Shown: positions 34,234 to 43,632 of the stretch, in pieces
Numbering within the stretch: position 1 is the stretch's first letter
Layout of the letters: every line of letters starts with the position of its first letter
DNA from: Bacteroidota bacterium
GTDB lineage: Bacteria > Bacteroidota > Bacteroidia > Cytophagales > Cyclobacteriaceae
DNA length: 54,541 bases
NCBI GenBank assembly: GCA_024280115.1
Contig: JAJRQT010000147.1
Span: 1 to 54,541 of the forward strand
Direction of reading: 5' to 3'
Position numbers and translations under genes: made by a program
The notes under the pieces: generated by a model
The model's input: the letters and a program-made list of their open reading frames with translations, nothing else
What the model was told of the DNA's origin: nothing
The model's database searches: none

Positions 34234-34381
34234 CATTTGAATAAAAACAAGACAATTCCAAAGCAATAAAGAATTGGTCTTTATAGCATAAAAGAATCAT
34301 GAATGAGTTTTCGGGAATTTTCGGACTCTTTTGGATCTGTGCATCCAGGATGAAAACGGTCAATTTAGTATGCAGCACTTT

Positions 34382-34410
34382 TTTGGATCGATCATTTTAG
34401 ATTATATTTG
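34382..34410 (+). promoter_or_regulatory. Candidate promoter of the DUF1684 gene
   Basis: TTTG (34382-34385) and TATATTTG (34403-34410) are separated by 17 bases, slightly short of the typical 19-21. The expected start lies about 35 bases before the ATG at 34454. Confidence 0.5.
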
Positions 34411-34453
34411 CTGTTATTTTTTCAAATATTGTATTAGGTTTTAATCAAATGTT

Positions 34454-35074
34454 ATGAATAAAAAGGCTTTCTTTTTGGTCGCTGCACTGGGATTAATAGT
34501 TATCAGCTTTTATACCATAAGAGGGACGAGTAAAAAAACTGATGGATATATTGAAGAAATAGAGGCATTGCGAATTGAAAAAAATAATGAATTTAGAACC
34601 TCCAATGATTCACCTTTGACTGACGAGCAAAAGGAAGGATTTAAAAATCTGAGTTATTTCCCAGTTGTCGAAAAATATAATATAAGAGCTGATTTACATA
34701 AAAATGATCGCGAACAAATTGTGAAAATTAGCATCACAGACGGGACGCAGAGGGAATACATCGTATTCGGGAATGCTCATTTTCACCTCAATGGCAAAGA
34801 ACTCGACCTGACAATTTACAAACCTGCTAAGTCAGATGAAGATTACTTATTTATTCCGTTTTATGATAAAACCAGCGCTGACCTAACCTATGGTGGAGGG
34901 AGGTATGTAGAACCGGAAATTATCGATGGAGGAACTATAAGGATAGATTTCAATACTGCTTATAACCCCTATTGTGCCTACAATCCTACCTATCGATGCC
35001 CAATTCCACCGCAGGATAATAAATTAATTATATCGATTCCCGCAGGAGAAAAAATACCGGATTTTATTCATTAA
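34454..35074 (+). CDS. DUF1684 protein with N-terminal signal/anchor
   Basis: A 206-residue protein with a hydrophobic N-terminus (about 5-22), probably a signal or anchor. The rest matches DUF1684: an early EEIEALRIEKNNEFR helix, SPLTDEQKEGFKNLSYFPV, a beta-rich core with KELDLTIYKP and YLFIPFYDKTSADLTYGGGRYVE, and the diagnostic YNPYCAYNPTYRCPIPPQDN near the end. The function of the family is unknown. It is a single gene between the sulfur cluster and pheT, with its own promoter-like boxes. Confidence 0.88.
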   Translation: MNKKAFFLVAALGLIVISFYTIRGTSKKTDGYIEEIEALRIEKNNEFRTSNDSPLTDEQKEGFKNLSYFPVVEKYNIRADLHKNDREQIVKISITDGTQREYIVFGNAHFHLNGKELDLTIYKPAKSDEDYLFIPFYDKTSADLTYGGGRYVEPEIIDGGTIRIDFNTAYNPYCAYNPTYRCPIPPQDNKLIISIPAGEKIPDFIH

Positions 35075-35099
35075 TTTTCTGTTCAATAAAAGTAAATAC

Positions 35100-35134
35100 T
35101 ATTTTTGCGAACACTTTTAGAGGTTTACACCTCT
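35100..35134 (+). promoter_or_regulatory. pheT promoter -7 box and leader hairpin
   Basis: TATTTTTG (35100-35107) matches TAnnTTTG about 120 bases before pheT. Just after the expected start lies a hairpin, AGAGGT-TTAC-ACCTCT (35119-35134), followed by TTTATAAAAT. It could be the terminator of the DUF1684 gene, a leader structure of pheT, or both. No T-box core or Phe-rich leader peptide is visible. Confidence 0.4.
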
Positions 35135-35227
35135 TTATAAAATCTTCATTGTATTATCATAATTAAAACTTTATTAATTATTACGCATTGAGGTTTTATT
35201 GATTATATAATTTGAATAAACTGGAGC

Positions 35228-37648
35228 ATGAAGATTTCCCTTAATTGGCTTAAAGAGTATATAGAGATAAGTGAAACTCCCGAGGAGATTGCGCATATTC
35301 TCACCATGACCGGACTTGAGGTGGAAGGTGTTGAAAGCATAGAAACTATTAAAGGTGGGCTGCGTGGAGTTGTGATTGGAGAGGTGTTGGAATGCGCCAA
35401 ACATCCAAATGCAGATAAACTCAGTGTTACAAGCGTAGATATCGGAGAATTAGAACCTTCTCCAATTGTCTGCGGGGCCCCAAATGTTGAAGAAGGGCAA
35501 AAGGTATTAGTTGCGAAAGTTGGCACAACCCTTTATCCGGAAGGAAGTGATGGGTTTAAAATAAAAAAAGCCAAAATCAGAGGCGAAATCTCCATGGGTA
35601 TGATTTGCGCAGAAGACGAACTTGGGCTTGGCACAAAACATGAGGGGATAATGGTTTTGGATACGAAGCTCGCAAATGGTACGGAGGCCAGGGAATATTT
35701 CAACATTGAAGATGATGTGGTTTTTGAAATTGGCTTGACGCCAAATCGCGCTGATGGCACTTCACATCTAGGCGCAACAAGAGATCTGAAGGCTGTCTTG
35801 GAACGGCCTATATCCTGGCCGGATGTTTCTGATTTCAAAATTGACAATAATTCATCTAAAATCCGCGTCACGGTTGAAGATGCAGTTGGTTGTCCCAGGT
35901 ATTCCGGGATTTCAATTTCAAATGTAACCATTAGAGAATCTCCTGAATGGTTGAAGAATAGGTTATTATCTATCGGGCAGACGCCGATTAATAATATCGT
36001 GGATGTAACCAATTTTATACTTCATGAGCTTGGCCAACCTCTGCACGGTTTCGACGCTGATAAAATTCATGGTAATAAGATAATAGTAAAAACGCTCGAG
36101 CAGGATACCCTATTTACTACCCTGGATGAAAATGAACGTAAGCTTCACGAAACAGATTTAATGATTTGTGATGAAAGAGAAGGAATGTGCATTGCGGGGG
36201 TTTTTGGAGGAATTGCCAGCGGGATAAGTGAGAATACAAAAAATATATTCCTGGAAAGTGCCTATTTCTCCCCTGATTATATACGAAAAACAAGCTTAAT
36301 TCATGGGTTAAAAACAGATTCAGCCTTCAGGTTTGAAAGAGGTACTGATCCTTTAAATACAGTTTATGCTCTAAAAAGGGCGGCGATGCTTATCAGAGAA
36401 TTGGCTGGGGGTGAAATATCATCGGATATAATTGACATCTATCCTAATAAAATTGAGCCATTCGAGGTTCCGATGAAATTCAAAAATATTGACAGGTTAA
36501 TTGGAAAGTCTTTATCAAAAGAAATGATTTTTACCATTCTGAAAAACCTTGACATTGAAATAAAGGATGAAAATATTGATGGGTTTCTGGCTATTGTTCC
36601 ACCATACAGAGTAGATGTAACAAGAGAGGCGGATGTAATTGAAGAGATATTGAGAATTTATGGTTATGATAATATAGAGCTCAAGGACTCAATATCAAGC
36701 GATTATCTGGCAGATTTCCCGAAAATCACGAAAGAATCGACACAATTGAAAGCAGCAGAACTTTTGGTGTCAAATGGCTATTTTGAGATTAGCACAAACT
36801 CACTGACCAAACCTGCTTATGCAGAGCATTCAACATTTATTAATGAAAATGAAAATGTAACCATTATCAATAGGCTGAGCGAAGATCTCGGTGTACTGAG
36901 ACAAAGTTTGCTCTATTCAGGACTTGAGGTAGTTGCTCATAACATCAACAGAAAACAAAATAATTTAAAAATATTTGAGTTTGGTTCCGTTTATAAAAAA
37001 ACCGAGTCAAGAGTTTATGAAGAAAAAGAATATTTAAGCATCTGGATAACAGGGTATAATAATCAGGAATCCTGGATGGCAAAAAATAAACCTGTTGAGT
37101 TTCATGATTTATCAGCAATAGTGGTTAAATTAATCGAGAAATTCACGGACGCTAAGCTTAAATCTGTTTTATTAACCGAGGAGATTTTTAATTATGGTTT
37201 GGGGTTTAATTTAGATAATTCCCGAGTAGCAAAAATTGGATTATTGAATAAAAACATTCGAGCACAGAATTCTATTGATCAGGATATTTATTATGCCGAA
37301 ATAGATATTAATAGGTTACTTTCTACAACAGTAACAGGATTTAGCGTAGAAGAAATATCAAAATTCCCAGAGGTTCGGAGAGATCTGTCATTAGTTTTAG
37401 ATAATTCTGTGACTTTTGAGCAGATTAAAGAAATTACGGAAGAAAAAGAGTTTTCTGGTGTACTCAAGAATATTAATATTTTTGATTACTATGTAGGAGA
37501 AAAGATTGAAAAAGATAAAAAAGCTTATGCGATTAGTTTTATATTGCAAGATAAATCGAAAACTCTTACTGATAAAGTAATTGATAGAATTATGAGTCGG
37601 CTAATGAAAAAATTCGAATTGAATCTAGGGGCTGTTATTAGACAATAA
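35228..37648 (+). CDS. pheT: Phenylalanine--tRNA ligase beta subunit
   Basis: An 806-residue beta chain of the (alpha-beta)2 phenylalanyl-tRNA synthetase. The order is an N-terminal KISLNWLKEYI, an EMAP/OB tRNA-binding domain (about 40-150, GEVLECAKHPNADKLSV), the B3/B4 editing domain (about 210-380, PLHGFDADKI and LKTDSAFRFERG), B5 (about 400-475), the catalytic-like core (about 490-700), and the C-terminal anticodon-binding FDX-ACB domain (about 715-806, SKFPEVRRDLSLVLD). The alpha subunit pheS is not in the window, as is common in this phylum. It leads the run pheT - coiled-coil - zapA - rny, with a weak GGAG ahead of its ATG. Confidence 0.97.
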   Translation: MKISLNWLKEYIEISETPEEIAHILTMTGLEVEGVESIETIKGGLRGVVIGEVLECAKHPNADKLSVTSVDIGELEPSPIVCGAPNVEEGQKVLVAKVGTTLYPEGSDGFKIKKAKIRGEISMGMICAEDELGLGTKHEGIMVLDTKLANGTEAREYFNIEDDVVFEIGLTPNRADGTSHLGATRDLKAVLERPISWPDVSDFKIDNNSSKIRVTVEDAVGCPRYSGISISNVTIRESPEWLKNRLLSIGQTPINNIVDVTNFILHELGQPLHGFDADKIHGNKIIVKTLEQDTLFTTLDENERKLHETDLMICDEREGMCIAGVFGGIASGISENTKNIFLESAYFSPDYIRKTSLIHGLKTDSAFRFERGTDPLNTVYALKRAAMLIRELAGGEISSDIIDIYPNKIEPFEVPMKFKNIDRLIGKSLSKEMIFTILKNLDIEIKDENIDGFLAIVPPYRVDVTREADVIEEILRIYGYDNIELKDSISSDYLADFPKITKESTQLKAAELLVSNGYFEISTNSLTKPAYAEHSTFINENENVTIINRLSEDLGVLRQSLLYSGLEVVAHNINRKQNNLKIFEFGSVYKKTESRVYEEKEYLSIWITGYNNQESWMAKNKPVEFHDLSAIVVKLIEKFTDAKLKSVLLTEEIFNYGLGFNLDNSRVAKIGLLNKNIRAQNSIDQDIYYAEIDINRLLSTTVTGFSVEEISKFPEVRRDLSLVLDNSVTFEQIKEITEEKEFSGVLKNINIFDYYVGEKIEKDKKAYAISFILQDKSKTLTDKVIDRIMSRLMKKFELNLGAVIRQ

Positions 37649-37650
37649 GT

Positions 37651-37947
37651 ATGAAAAGAGACAGGCTTAACAATGAACTTCAAACACTCGAGAGAAAAAT
37701 AAGGTTGCTGATGACCGAGTATTCTCACGAAAAGAAAATCAACGATGATTTAAAAAGTCAAACCCACGAATTGAAGAACCTGTTAGACTTAAAAGAACAG
37801 CAAATTCTGGATTTTCAAAATAAAATTAAAATTAGTACTATTGTAGATAGTATTTCTGTGGGAGAATCTGAGGCTACAGAAGTGAAAAATAAAATCGACG
37901 ACTATATCAAAGAAATTGATAAGTGTATCAATCAATTGAGTAAGTAA
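37651..37947 (+). CDS. Small coiled-coil protein between pheT and zapA
   Basis: A 98-residue hydrophilic protein with heptad-like spacing across most of its length (ELQTLERKIRLLMTEYS, then LKNLLDLKEQQILDFQNKI). A short break is followed by a C-terminal helix (KIDDYIKEIDKCINQLSK). I do not recognise a named family. It starts two bases after pheT and ends 19 bases before zapA. The fixed position beside ZapA suggests a cell-division partner comparable in shape to ZapB, but sequence relationship to ZapB is not evident. Confidence 0.8.
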   Translation: MKRDRLNNELQTLERKIRLLMTEYSHEKKINDDLKSQTHELKNLLDLKEQQILDFQNKIKISTIVDSISVGESEATEVKNKIDDYIKEIDKCINQLSK

Positions 37948-37966
37948 TAGATATATCTTATCGCAA

Positions 37967-38254
37967 ATGGAAGAACTTTCAATAAAGATAAAGATTGCAG
38001 ATAGGGAATACCCTATGAAAGTTGATTCGGAGGATGAGGAAAGAATTAGGCTTGCCGGGAAAAAGATAAATGAGAAAATAAAGCTATACAAAGATCAGTT
38101 TGGCATAGACGACCATCAAGACTTATTAGCAATGGTTGCATTCGACAGTCTTTACGAAAAACTTCAGGCAGAAGCCAATTCCACAAGTACCGGTGAATCC
38201 GCGATAGATAAAATCAGCTACCTTAGCAAACTTATATCAGAAGTAACAGGTTAG
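37967..38254 (+). CDS. zapA: Cell division protein ZapA
   Basis: A 95-residue ZapA-type protein that binds FtsZ and bundles its filaments at mid-cell. The pattern is LSIKIKIADREYPMKVDSEDEERIRLAGKKINEKI at the N-terminus (split globular head), then DLLAMVAFDSLYEKLQ and a C-terminal helix for dimerisation. It is co-directional with pheT, the coiled-coil gene and rny. The 76-base spacer to rny has no room for a 6S RNA, which follows zapA in many Proteobacteria. Confidence 0.93.
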   Translation: MEELSIKIKIADREYPMKVDSEDEERIRLAGKKINEKIKLYKDQFGIDDHQDLLAMVAFDSLYEKLQAEANSTSTGESAIDKISYLSKLISEVTG

Positions 38255-38330
38255 CAGACGCGTCCGTTGAATAAAATATTTACTTTCAAGCTTCAGAGCC
38301 CCCCTTTTATTTAATATTAAATATATATTT

Positions 38331-39893
38331 ATGGAACCCATAACCTTGCTGGTTGGTGCCCTAGGCGGACTAATAGCCGGAGTAATCATCGGAAGAGTAA
38401 TTCTGAAAAAAGTATTTGCATCTGAAGAAAAGCAAATAAAAGAAAAGGCAGATATTCTTTTAAAAGAGGCTGAATTGCAGGCCGAAACACTTAAGAAAGA
38501 TAAAATCATCGAAGCAAAAGAGCAGCTTCTAAAGTTAAAAACAGACTTTGAAGAGGAAGCCAACAGAAAGAAAAATCAGATTATAACAAACGAAAACAAA
38601 CTAAAACAAAAGGAGCAGCATCTATCCAGGCAAATTGAACAAAACAAACGGAAAGAAGCGGAATCAGATAGCATGAAGGAAAACCTTACTGCCCAGCTTG
38701 AGATCCTGAATAAAAGAAAATCTGATCTTGAGAAAATTAAACAAGATCAGGTAAATCAACTTCAAAAAATAGCCAATCTTTCTGCTGATGAAGCAAGGGA
38801 TCAACTTGTTGAAGCTCTTAAAGATGAAGCCCAGACAAAGGCTTCATCATTTATAAAAGAGATCATGGAAGAGGCAAAAATGACCGCCACCAAACAAGCT
38901 AAAAAAGTGGTCATCGAAACTATTCAACGCACAGCTACAGAAAATGCGGTTGAAAATTGTGTTTCAGTTTTCAATATTGAAAGTGATGATATCAAGGGTA
39001 AAATCATCGGTCGGGAAGGAAGAAATATCAGAGCATTAGAGGCAGCCACCGGTGTGGAAATCATTGTCGATGATACTCCGGAAGCTATTATTATTTCAGG
39101 CTTTGATCCTGTGAGGCGGGAGATTGCCAGGTTATCTCTACACAGACTGGTAACTGACGGGAGGATCCACCCAGCCCGAATTGAAGAGGTTGTTGGAAAA
39201 ACAAAAAAGAATATTGATGAAGAGATCATTGAAATTGGTGAAAAGACCATAATTGACATAGGCATTCACGGATTGCATCCGGAGTTAATTAAATTAATCG
39301 GGCGCATGAGGTTCCGTTCTTCCTACGGTCAAAATTTACTTCAGCACTCCAGGGAAGTTGCCAAGCTATGCGCTACAATGGCTGCGGAATTGGGCCTAAA
39401 TGCTAAAAATGCCAAAAGAGCAGGCCTATTACACGATATAGGTAAAGTATGGCCAGAAGAACCAGAAATGCCACACGCGCTCCTCGGTATGGATTTGGCG
39501 AAAAAATACAATGAAAATAAAGAAGTTTGTAATGCCATTGGCGCTCACCATGATGAGATAGAAATGACTTCAATGATCTCTCCTATTATCCAGGCTTGCG
39601 ATGCAATATCCGGATCTAGACCCGGGGCCAGACGAGAAATCATGGAGAGTTACATGAAGCGTCTCAAAGAACTTGAAGCACTTGCACTTGGTTTTGACGG
39701 TGTAAATAAATGTTTCGCAATTCAAGCAGGCCGTGAACTTCGCGTGATTGTTGATGCTGATTCGGTAACAGATACCAATGCGTCTCAATTGTCTTTCGAT
39801 ATTTCTCAAAAAATAGAAAAAGATATGCAATACCCGGGACAGATAAAGGTTACCGTAATCAGAGAAATGAGGTCTGTGTCTTATGCCAAATAG
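38331..39893 (+). CDS. rny: Ribonuclease Y
   Basis: A 520-residue endoribonuclease Y that starts mRNA decay at the membrane. It has an N-terminal membrane segment (about 4-24), a long charged coiled coil (about 30-190), a KH domain (about 210-270, with [15 protein letters not shown]) and an HD domain with metal ligands H368-D369 in LLHDIGK. The C-terminal domain (about 425-520) is intact. Length matches the family. It closes the pheT - zapA run. A 123-base palindrome follows it. Confidence 0.96.
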   Translation: MEPITLLVGALGGLIAGVIIGRVILKKVFASEEKQIKEKADILLKEAELQAETLKKDKIIEAKEQLLKLKTDFEEEANRKKNQIITNENKLKQKEQHLSRQIEQNKRKEAESDSMKENLTAQLEILNKRKSDLEKIKQDQVNQLQKIANLSADEARDQLVEALKDEAQTKASSFIKEIMEEAKMTATKQAKKVVIETIQRTATENAVENCVSVFNIESDDIKGKIIGREGRNIRALEAATGVEIIVDDTPEAIIISGFDPVRREIARLSLHRLVTDGRIHPARIEEVVGKTKKNIDEEIIEIGEKTIIDIGIHGLHPELIKLIGRMRFRSSYGQNLLQHSREVAKLCATMAAELGLNAKNAKRAGLLHDIGKVWPEEPEMPHALLGMDLAKKYNENKEVCNAIGAHHDEIEMTSMISPIIQACDAISGSRPGARREIMESYMKRLKELEALALGFDGVNKCFAIQAGRELRVIVDADSVTDTNASQLSFDISQKIEKDMQYPGQIKVTVIREMRSVSYAK

Positions 39894-39920
39894 GGGAAGT
39901 AATCAATTCAGTGGCCAATT

Positions 39921-40043
39921 AGAGTTTGTCCATAATGTCCGATCTCTGCGTTACGCTTGTTTCTAAAAAACTTATTTACGTACGTAAACTCCGTTTTTTA
40001 GAAACTGTACAAGCCTTGATCTCGAACATTCTGAACAAACTCT
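39921..40043. repeat. 123-base symmetric palindrome between rny and the symporter gene
   Basis: The outer arms begin AGAGTTTGTCCATAATGTCC (39921) and end with the matching ACATTCTGAACAAACTCT (to 40043), with a few mismatches. Inner arms TTTCTAAAAAAC and GTTTTTTAGAAA pair perfectly. The exact centre is TTTACGTACGTAAA (39975-39988). It sits between two convergent genes, so it could act as a bidirectional terminator, but its length and symmetry point to a palindromic repeat element. Confidence 0.7.
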
Positions 40044-40088
40044 GACTTTATAGACTGGCTCTATTTATAAATTCCGGAAATAAACTTA

Positions 40089-41510
40089 TTATTTTCTGCC
40101 GGCAAGGCTGAAGGATACCACTGCAAGTAATGAGGCTACCCAGGCGATTAATCTTGAGGATAAAAAACCATCCATTTCCGGGAAGCTGGACCAAACAATG
40201 GTTACCAAAGTTCCGGTAATCATGCCTGCAAGTACACCTTTAGCTGTGGTTTTTTTCCACCATAATGTAAGTAATAATGTAGGGCCAAAAGAGGAACCTA
40301 ATCCTGCCCAGGCATAGGAGACCAAGGCGAACACCAATTCTTGTGAAGTGATTGAAATGATAAAACCTATGGCTCCAACAGCAATCGTTATGATCCTGCT
40401 AAGTCTCAATAATTTTTTTTCTGTGACTGTATCATTGCCGAGCGTTTTATGGTAAACATCTTCAATTACTGAAGAGGTAATGACGAGGAGCTGAGAATCA
40501 GCAGTGGACATCATGGCAGCAATTGCTCCTGAAATAAATATACCAGCCAACCATTGAGGGAGTAAATCATTGGCCAACTGAGGCATTATATTTTCCACAT
40601 CATCAAAAGCTCCCTGACCGTAATAGACAAATCCTATCAGCCCAATCATCAAAGCTCCAAAAAAGGCTGGAATTGCCCAGGCATAAGCAATGCGGCGACT
40701 TATTTTAATATTTGCAGCTTTATCAATCGACATAAAACGAGTCAGCAAATGTGGTTGGCCCATATAACCCAAACCCCAGCTCAAGCCACTGGCAATAACC
40801 GCAATAGCTGCCCATCCGGTTTTCCCACCGGTTATATCTGTGAAATCGCTACCTGCTGCATCGAGAGCAACATTCAGACTTCCATGTTGTTCCATAATTT
40901 CCACAAACCCTACCAAAGGCAAAATAACCAGCGCTCCAAACATGATAATACCCTGAACCAAATCCGTCCAGGCTACTGCCAGGTACCCACCCATCATGGT
41001 GTAAAAGACAATTACAATAGTACTTAGCAGTATTCCGTAGAAATTAGGGATGCCAAAAGTTACGTTGAGTACCTTTCCTGCTCCATTGAATTGAGCGGCC
41101 AGATAGAATGTAAAAAAGAATATGATGATCAGGGTAGCTGTTAACCTGATAGGTTTTCCCAAAGATTTAAATTTTGCTGCAAAAAAATCAGGCAATGTAA
41201 TTGAGCTGGTATCTTCGGATTGAATCCTTAATTTTTCTGCGATTACCAACCAGTATAATATGATTCCTGAAACACAACCAATTGCATCCCACATTCCAAT
41301 ATATCCGGCAGCATATCCAAGACCCGGCAATCCCAATAGCAACCAGGCCGATTCCCCCGAGGCTCGTTCTGAAAATGCTACTACCCATGGATTCATTGCC
41401 CTCCCTCCAAGAATAAAATCCTCATGTGACTTATTCCTTTTATACATCACAAATCCCACGATCATGATGACCAACAAATAGATTAAAAAGCCGATAAGGG
41501 TAAATGACAT
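40089..41510 (-). CDS. Sodium:solute symporter (PutP-like)
   Basis: A 473-residue transporter of the SSS family with about 12-13 membrane segments. The N-terminus shows GFLIYLLVIMIVGFVMYKR, then FILGGRAMNPWVVAFSERASGESAWLLLGLPG, the conserved substrate/sodium region of proline symporters of the PutP type. GLSWGLGYMGQPHLLTRFM near 240-258 also matches PutP. It should import proline or a related solute with sodium. It is a single minus-strand gene converging with rny. Confidence 0.92.
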   Translation of the reverse strand: MSFTLIGFLIYLLVIMIVGFVMYKRNKSHEDFILGGRAMNPWVVAFSERASGESAWLLLGLPGLGYAAGYIGMWDAIGCVSGIILYWLVIAEKLRIQSEDTSSITLPDFFAAKFKSLGKPIRLTATLIIIFFFTFYLAAQFNGAGKVLNVTFGIPNFYGILLSTIVIVFYTMMGGYLAVAWTDLVQGIIMFGALVILPLVGFVEIMEQHGSLNVALDAAGSDFTDITGGKTGWAAIAVIASGLSWGLGYMGQPHLLTRFMSIDKAANIKISRRIAYAWAIPAFFGALMIGLIGFVYYGQGAFDDVENIMPQLANDLLPQWLAGIFISGAIAAMMSTADSQLLVITSSVIEDVYHKTLGNDTVTEKKLLRLSRIITIAVGAIGFIISITSQELVFALVSYAWAGLGSSFGPTLLLTLWWKKTTAKGVLAGMITGTLVTIVWSSFPEMDGFLSSRLIAWVASLLAVVSFSLAGRK

Positions 41511-41725
41511 GACTTTGAGGTAGATTAGAAATATTCCCAGGTTATAAAAAAGCTAATATTTTAGCAAAGTAACAAGTTGATTGAAAGGATTTATAACCTA
41601 TTGGCCAATGGTGTACTCTGCTTGTTTGTTCATCTTAACATCTTCGGTGATAGCGGGATGGTGGAAAAACCAAAGATTTCTTAGTATCATAAAATATAGC
41701 AAGTAATTCTACTCGTTTCGAATTA

Positions 41726-43360
41726 TTAGTTTACAAATGATATCACCTGTCCTACATCCTTATTGATCCTGAATTTTATCGATCTTTGAACAGCTTTACC
41801 TGTTGTTGGAATTTTTATATATCCTGCGCCAGAGTTTTCAATATTTTCAATGATAATACTCTCAGCCTCTGGAGAAATTACTAAATCATCCTTATTCAGA
41901 TTTTCCACGTTTGGGATGTAAATGACTGTGGGTGCCGGGAGGTTAGATTTTTCAATCCATTCACAAGTAAATTCTCCCTGGTCAAAGTCATAGTTGTACG
42001 CCTTTAAATTTCCAGAAGTCGCTACCGGATATGGCTTTTGCAAAACGCTGAGAAATGATGCATCATTGAGGAACTTACCGTATGCCCAAAATGTATCGCT
42101 AAATCCATGTTTATTAAATTCACTCATCAGGAATCCTGCAACTGGCACTAAATCCGGAGATTTTCCATGCAAAGCTCCCCATTCACCGATCAATACTGGA
42201 ATATCGAGTCTTTTTCCGGTCTCAGCAATGCGTTCAAAGATCAACTCCACGCGATCGTTGCTACCCAAGGCAAGCGCTTCGGTATCTACTACCAGATCAT
42301 ACCCGTGTGCGGCATATGCGACCAGTGGATCTTTCTTGCCATCTTCATCCACGATCTCACCCAAAGCACCTGTGACGCCCATGTTTGTGAAGTAGCTATG
42401 CTCTGTGAAAATGATGTGGTTATTATTCACTTCTCTGATCGCATCCCTGGATTTTTGGAAGAAAGCAGTCAGTGGACCCTTTTCAAATTCTGCATTTACT
42501 TCATAGATCGCATCGATCATATTTTTATATACCTCTTTTTCTGAAAGCGTTTCTAAAACTTTAAGGCGTTCCGCACTCCACATATACATTAATTCTTCAG
42601 CAGATGGAGGTGCCTGCCCTGTTTTCTCTACAAGTATCCTGGCATAGCCCTCAAGCAGCAAAGGCATTATGTTATTTGCTCCGGAACCCATGAAAGGTTC
42701 GTTCATGATATCAAATCCAACAACAGTGGAATTATTAGCGTACCTTTCTGCTATGTGCTTCCATAGATTAGTATAATGATCCTGTATTCCTATACCATCC
42801 GGTGCAGTGGTATTTTTCCAAAAGTTATCAAATGCAGTTTGAACAGCGGGGCTGATTAAATAGGAATCGCTCCATATCTCACCGGTTTGATGTGGCTGGT
42901 CATCAGTAATTGTAGCCCATTTTGGAGCACCATCGCTAAACTCCACACTATATAAATCCTGATGCATATCCAGAAATACATAGATTCCATTATCTGCTGC
43001 CCATTGGATCATCTCATCGATACCTTTAAGATATTCCTCATTGTAAATGCCAGGTTCATGTTCTAGCCCATCCCAGATTATCCCAAGTCGAACTACATTA
43101 AAACCCCAGGCTTTAAATTTTGCAAAATCTTCCGGGCCGACATGTCCGAGATAATTAGTCTCAGGGTCTTTATTAACAACATTAATTCCATGAAGAATGA
43201 GATCTCGTCCCTTTGGATCAATAAATTTTTGACCTTTGATTGATACAAACCGGGCAAGACTTTTATTTGAAACAGTTTTAGAACTGTCACAGGATGGGAT
43301 TGATATGGATATAAATCCACCAATAATTACAATTAATAATTTCTTAAAAGTACTCTTCAT
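41726..43360 (-). CDS. GH5 lipoprotein, endoglycoceramidase-like
   Basis: A 544-residue lipoprotein (lipobox SIPSC, C24) with a (beta/alpha)8 glycoside hydrolase family 5 domain (about 50-440). The acid/base is E221 in DIMNEP and the nucleophile is E393 in IGEWG. The stretches HGINVVNK and DMHQDLYS are marks of the endoglycoceramidase-like branch, which cleaves the link between an oligosaccharide and ceramide; related members are other beta-glycosidases. A C-terminal beta-rich domain follows (about 465-544). It is downstream of the SusC/SusD locus on the same strand but beyond a terminator, so it may be transcribed separately. The natural substrate is not determined. Confidence 0.88.
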   Translation of the reverse strand: MKSTFKKLLIVIIGGFISISIPSCDSSKTVSNKSLARFVSIKGQKFIDPKGRDLILHGINVVNKDPETNYLGHVGPEDFAKFKAWGFNVVRLGIIWDGLEHEPGIYNEEYLKGIDEMIQWAADNGIYVFLDMHQDLYSVEFSDGAPKWATITDDQPHQTGEIWSDSYLISPAVQTAFDNFWKNTTAPDGIGIQDHYTNLWKHIAERYANNSTVVGFDIMNEPFMGSGANNIMPLLLEGYARILVEKTGQAPPSAEELMYMWSAERLKVLETLSEKEVYKNMIDAIYEVNAEFEKGPLTAFFQKSRDAIREVNNNHIIFTEHSYFTNMGVTGALGEIVDEDGKKDPLVAYAAHGYDLVVDTEALALGSNDRVELIFERIAETGKRLDIPVLIGEWGALHGKSPDLVPVAGFLMSEFNKHGFSDTFWAYGKFLNDASFLSVLQKPYPVATSGNLKAYNYDFDQGEFTCEWIEKSNLPAPTVIYIPNVENLNKDDLVISPEAESIIIENIENSGAGYIKIPTTGKAVQRSIKFRINKDVGQVISFVN

Positions 43361-43573
43361 TATTTTTCAATTTAAACCTATCATCACTTTCGGATTTCAA
43401 AATTAGTTATCTATATATTCTAATGGTGGTTTTTGGGATAAAAGGGATCAATTAGGGATTAGTACTTTTTATTGATGTTAGAGTATGTATCTACAATGAA
43501 AACAGCAGTCACTATTGATTGTCCCGGATGGGACCTATAAATGCTTATGGACATCAAATCTGAGTCAAAGAAA

Positions 43574-43602
43574 AAGCGAAAACCCTTACGGATTTTCGCT
43601 TA
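43574..43602 (-). terminator. Terminator of the SusC/SusD operon
   Basis: On the minus strand AAGCGAAAATCC pairs with GGGTTTTCGCTT (one G-T wobble) with a 4-base loop, then a short T-run. It lies about 30 bases beyond the Ig-like lipoprotein stop and separates it from the GH5 gene. Confidence 0.85.
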
Positions 43603-43632
43603 TATTTTTCTTAAGTTTTTCTGTGATAAATA

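Noticed and set aside
35113..35227. T-box riboswitch ahead of pheT
   Set aside because: No T-box bulge sequence or specifier stem is visible, and the class is rare in this phylum.
38255..38330. Possible 6S RNA after zapA
   Set aside because: The gap is only 76 bases and shows no long bulged hairpin, so the typical zapA-6S arrangement is absent.
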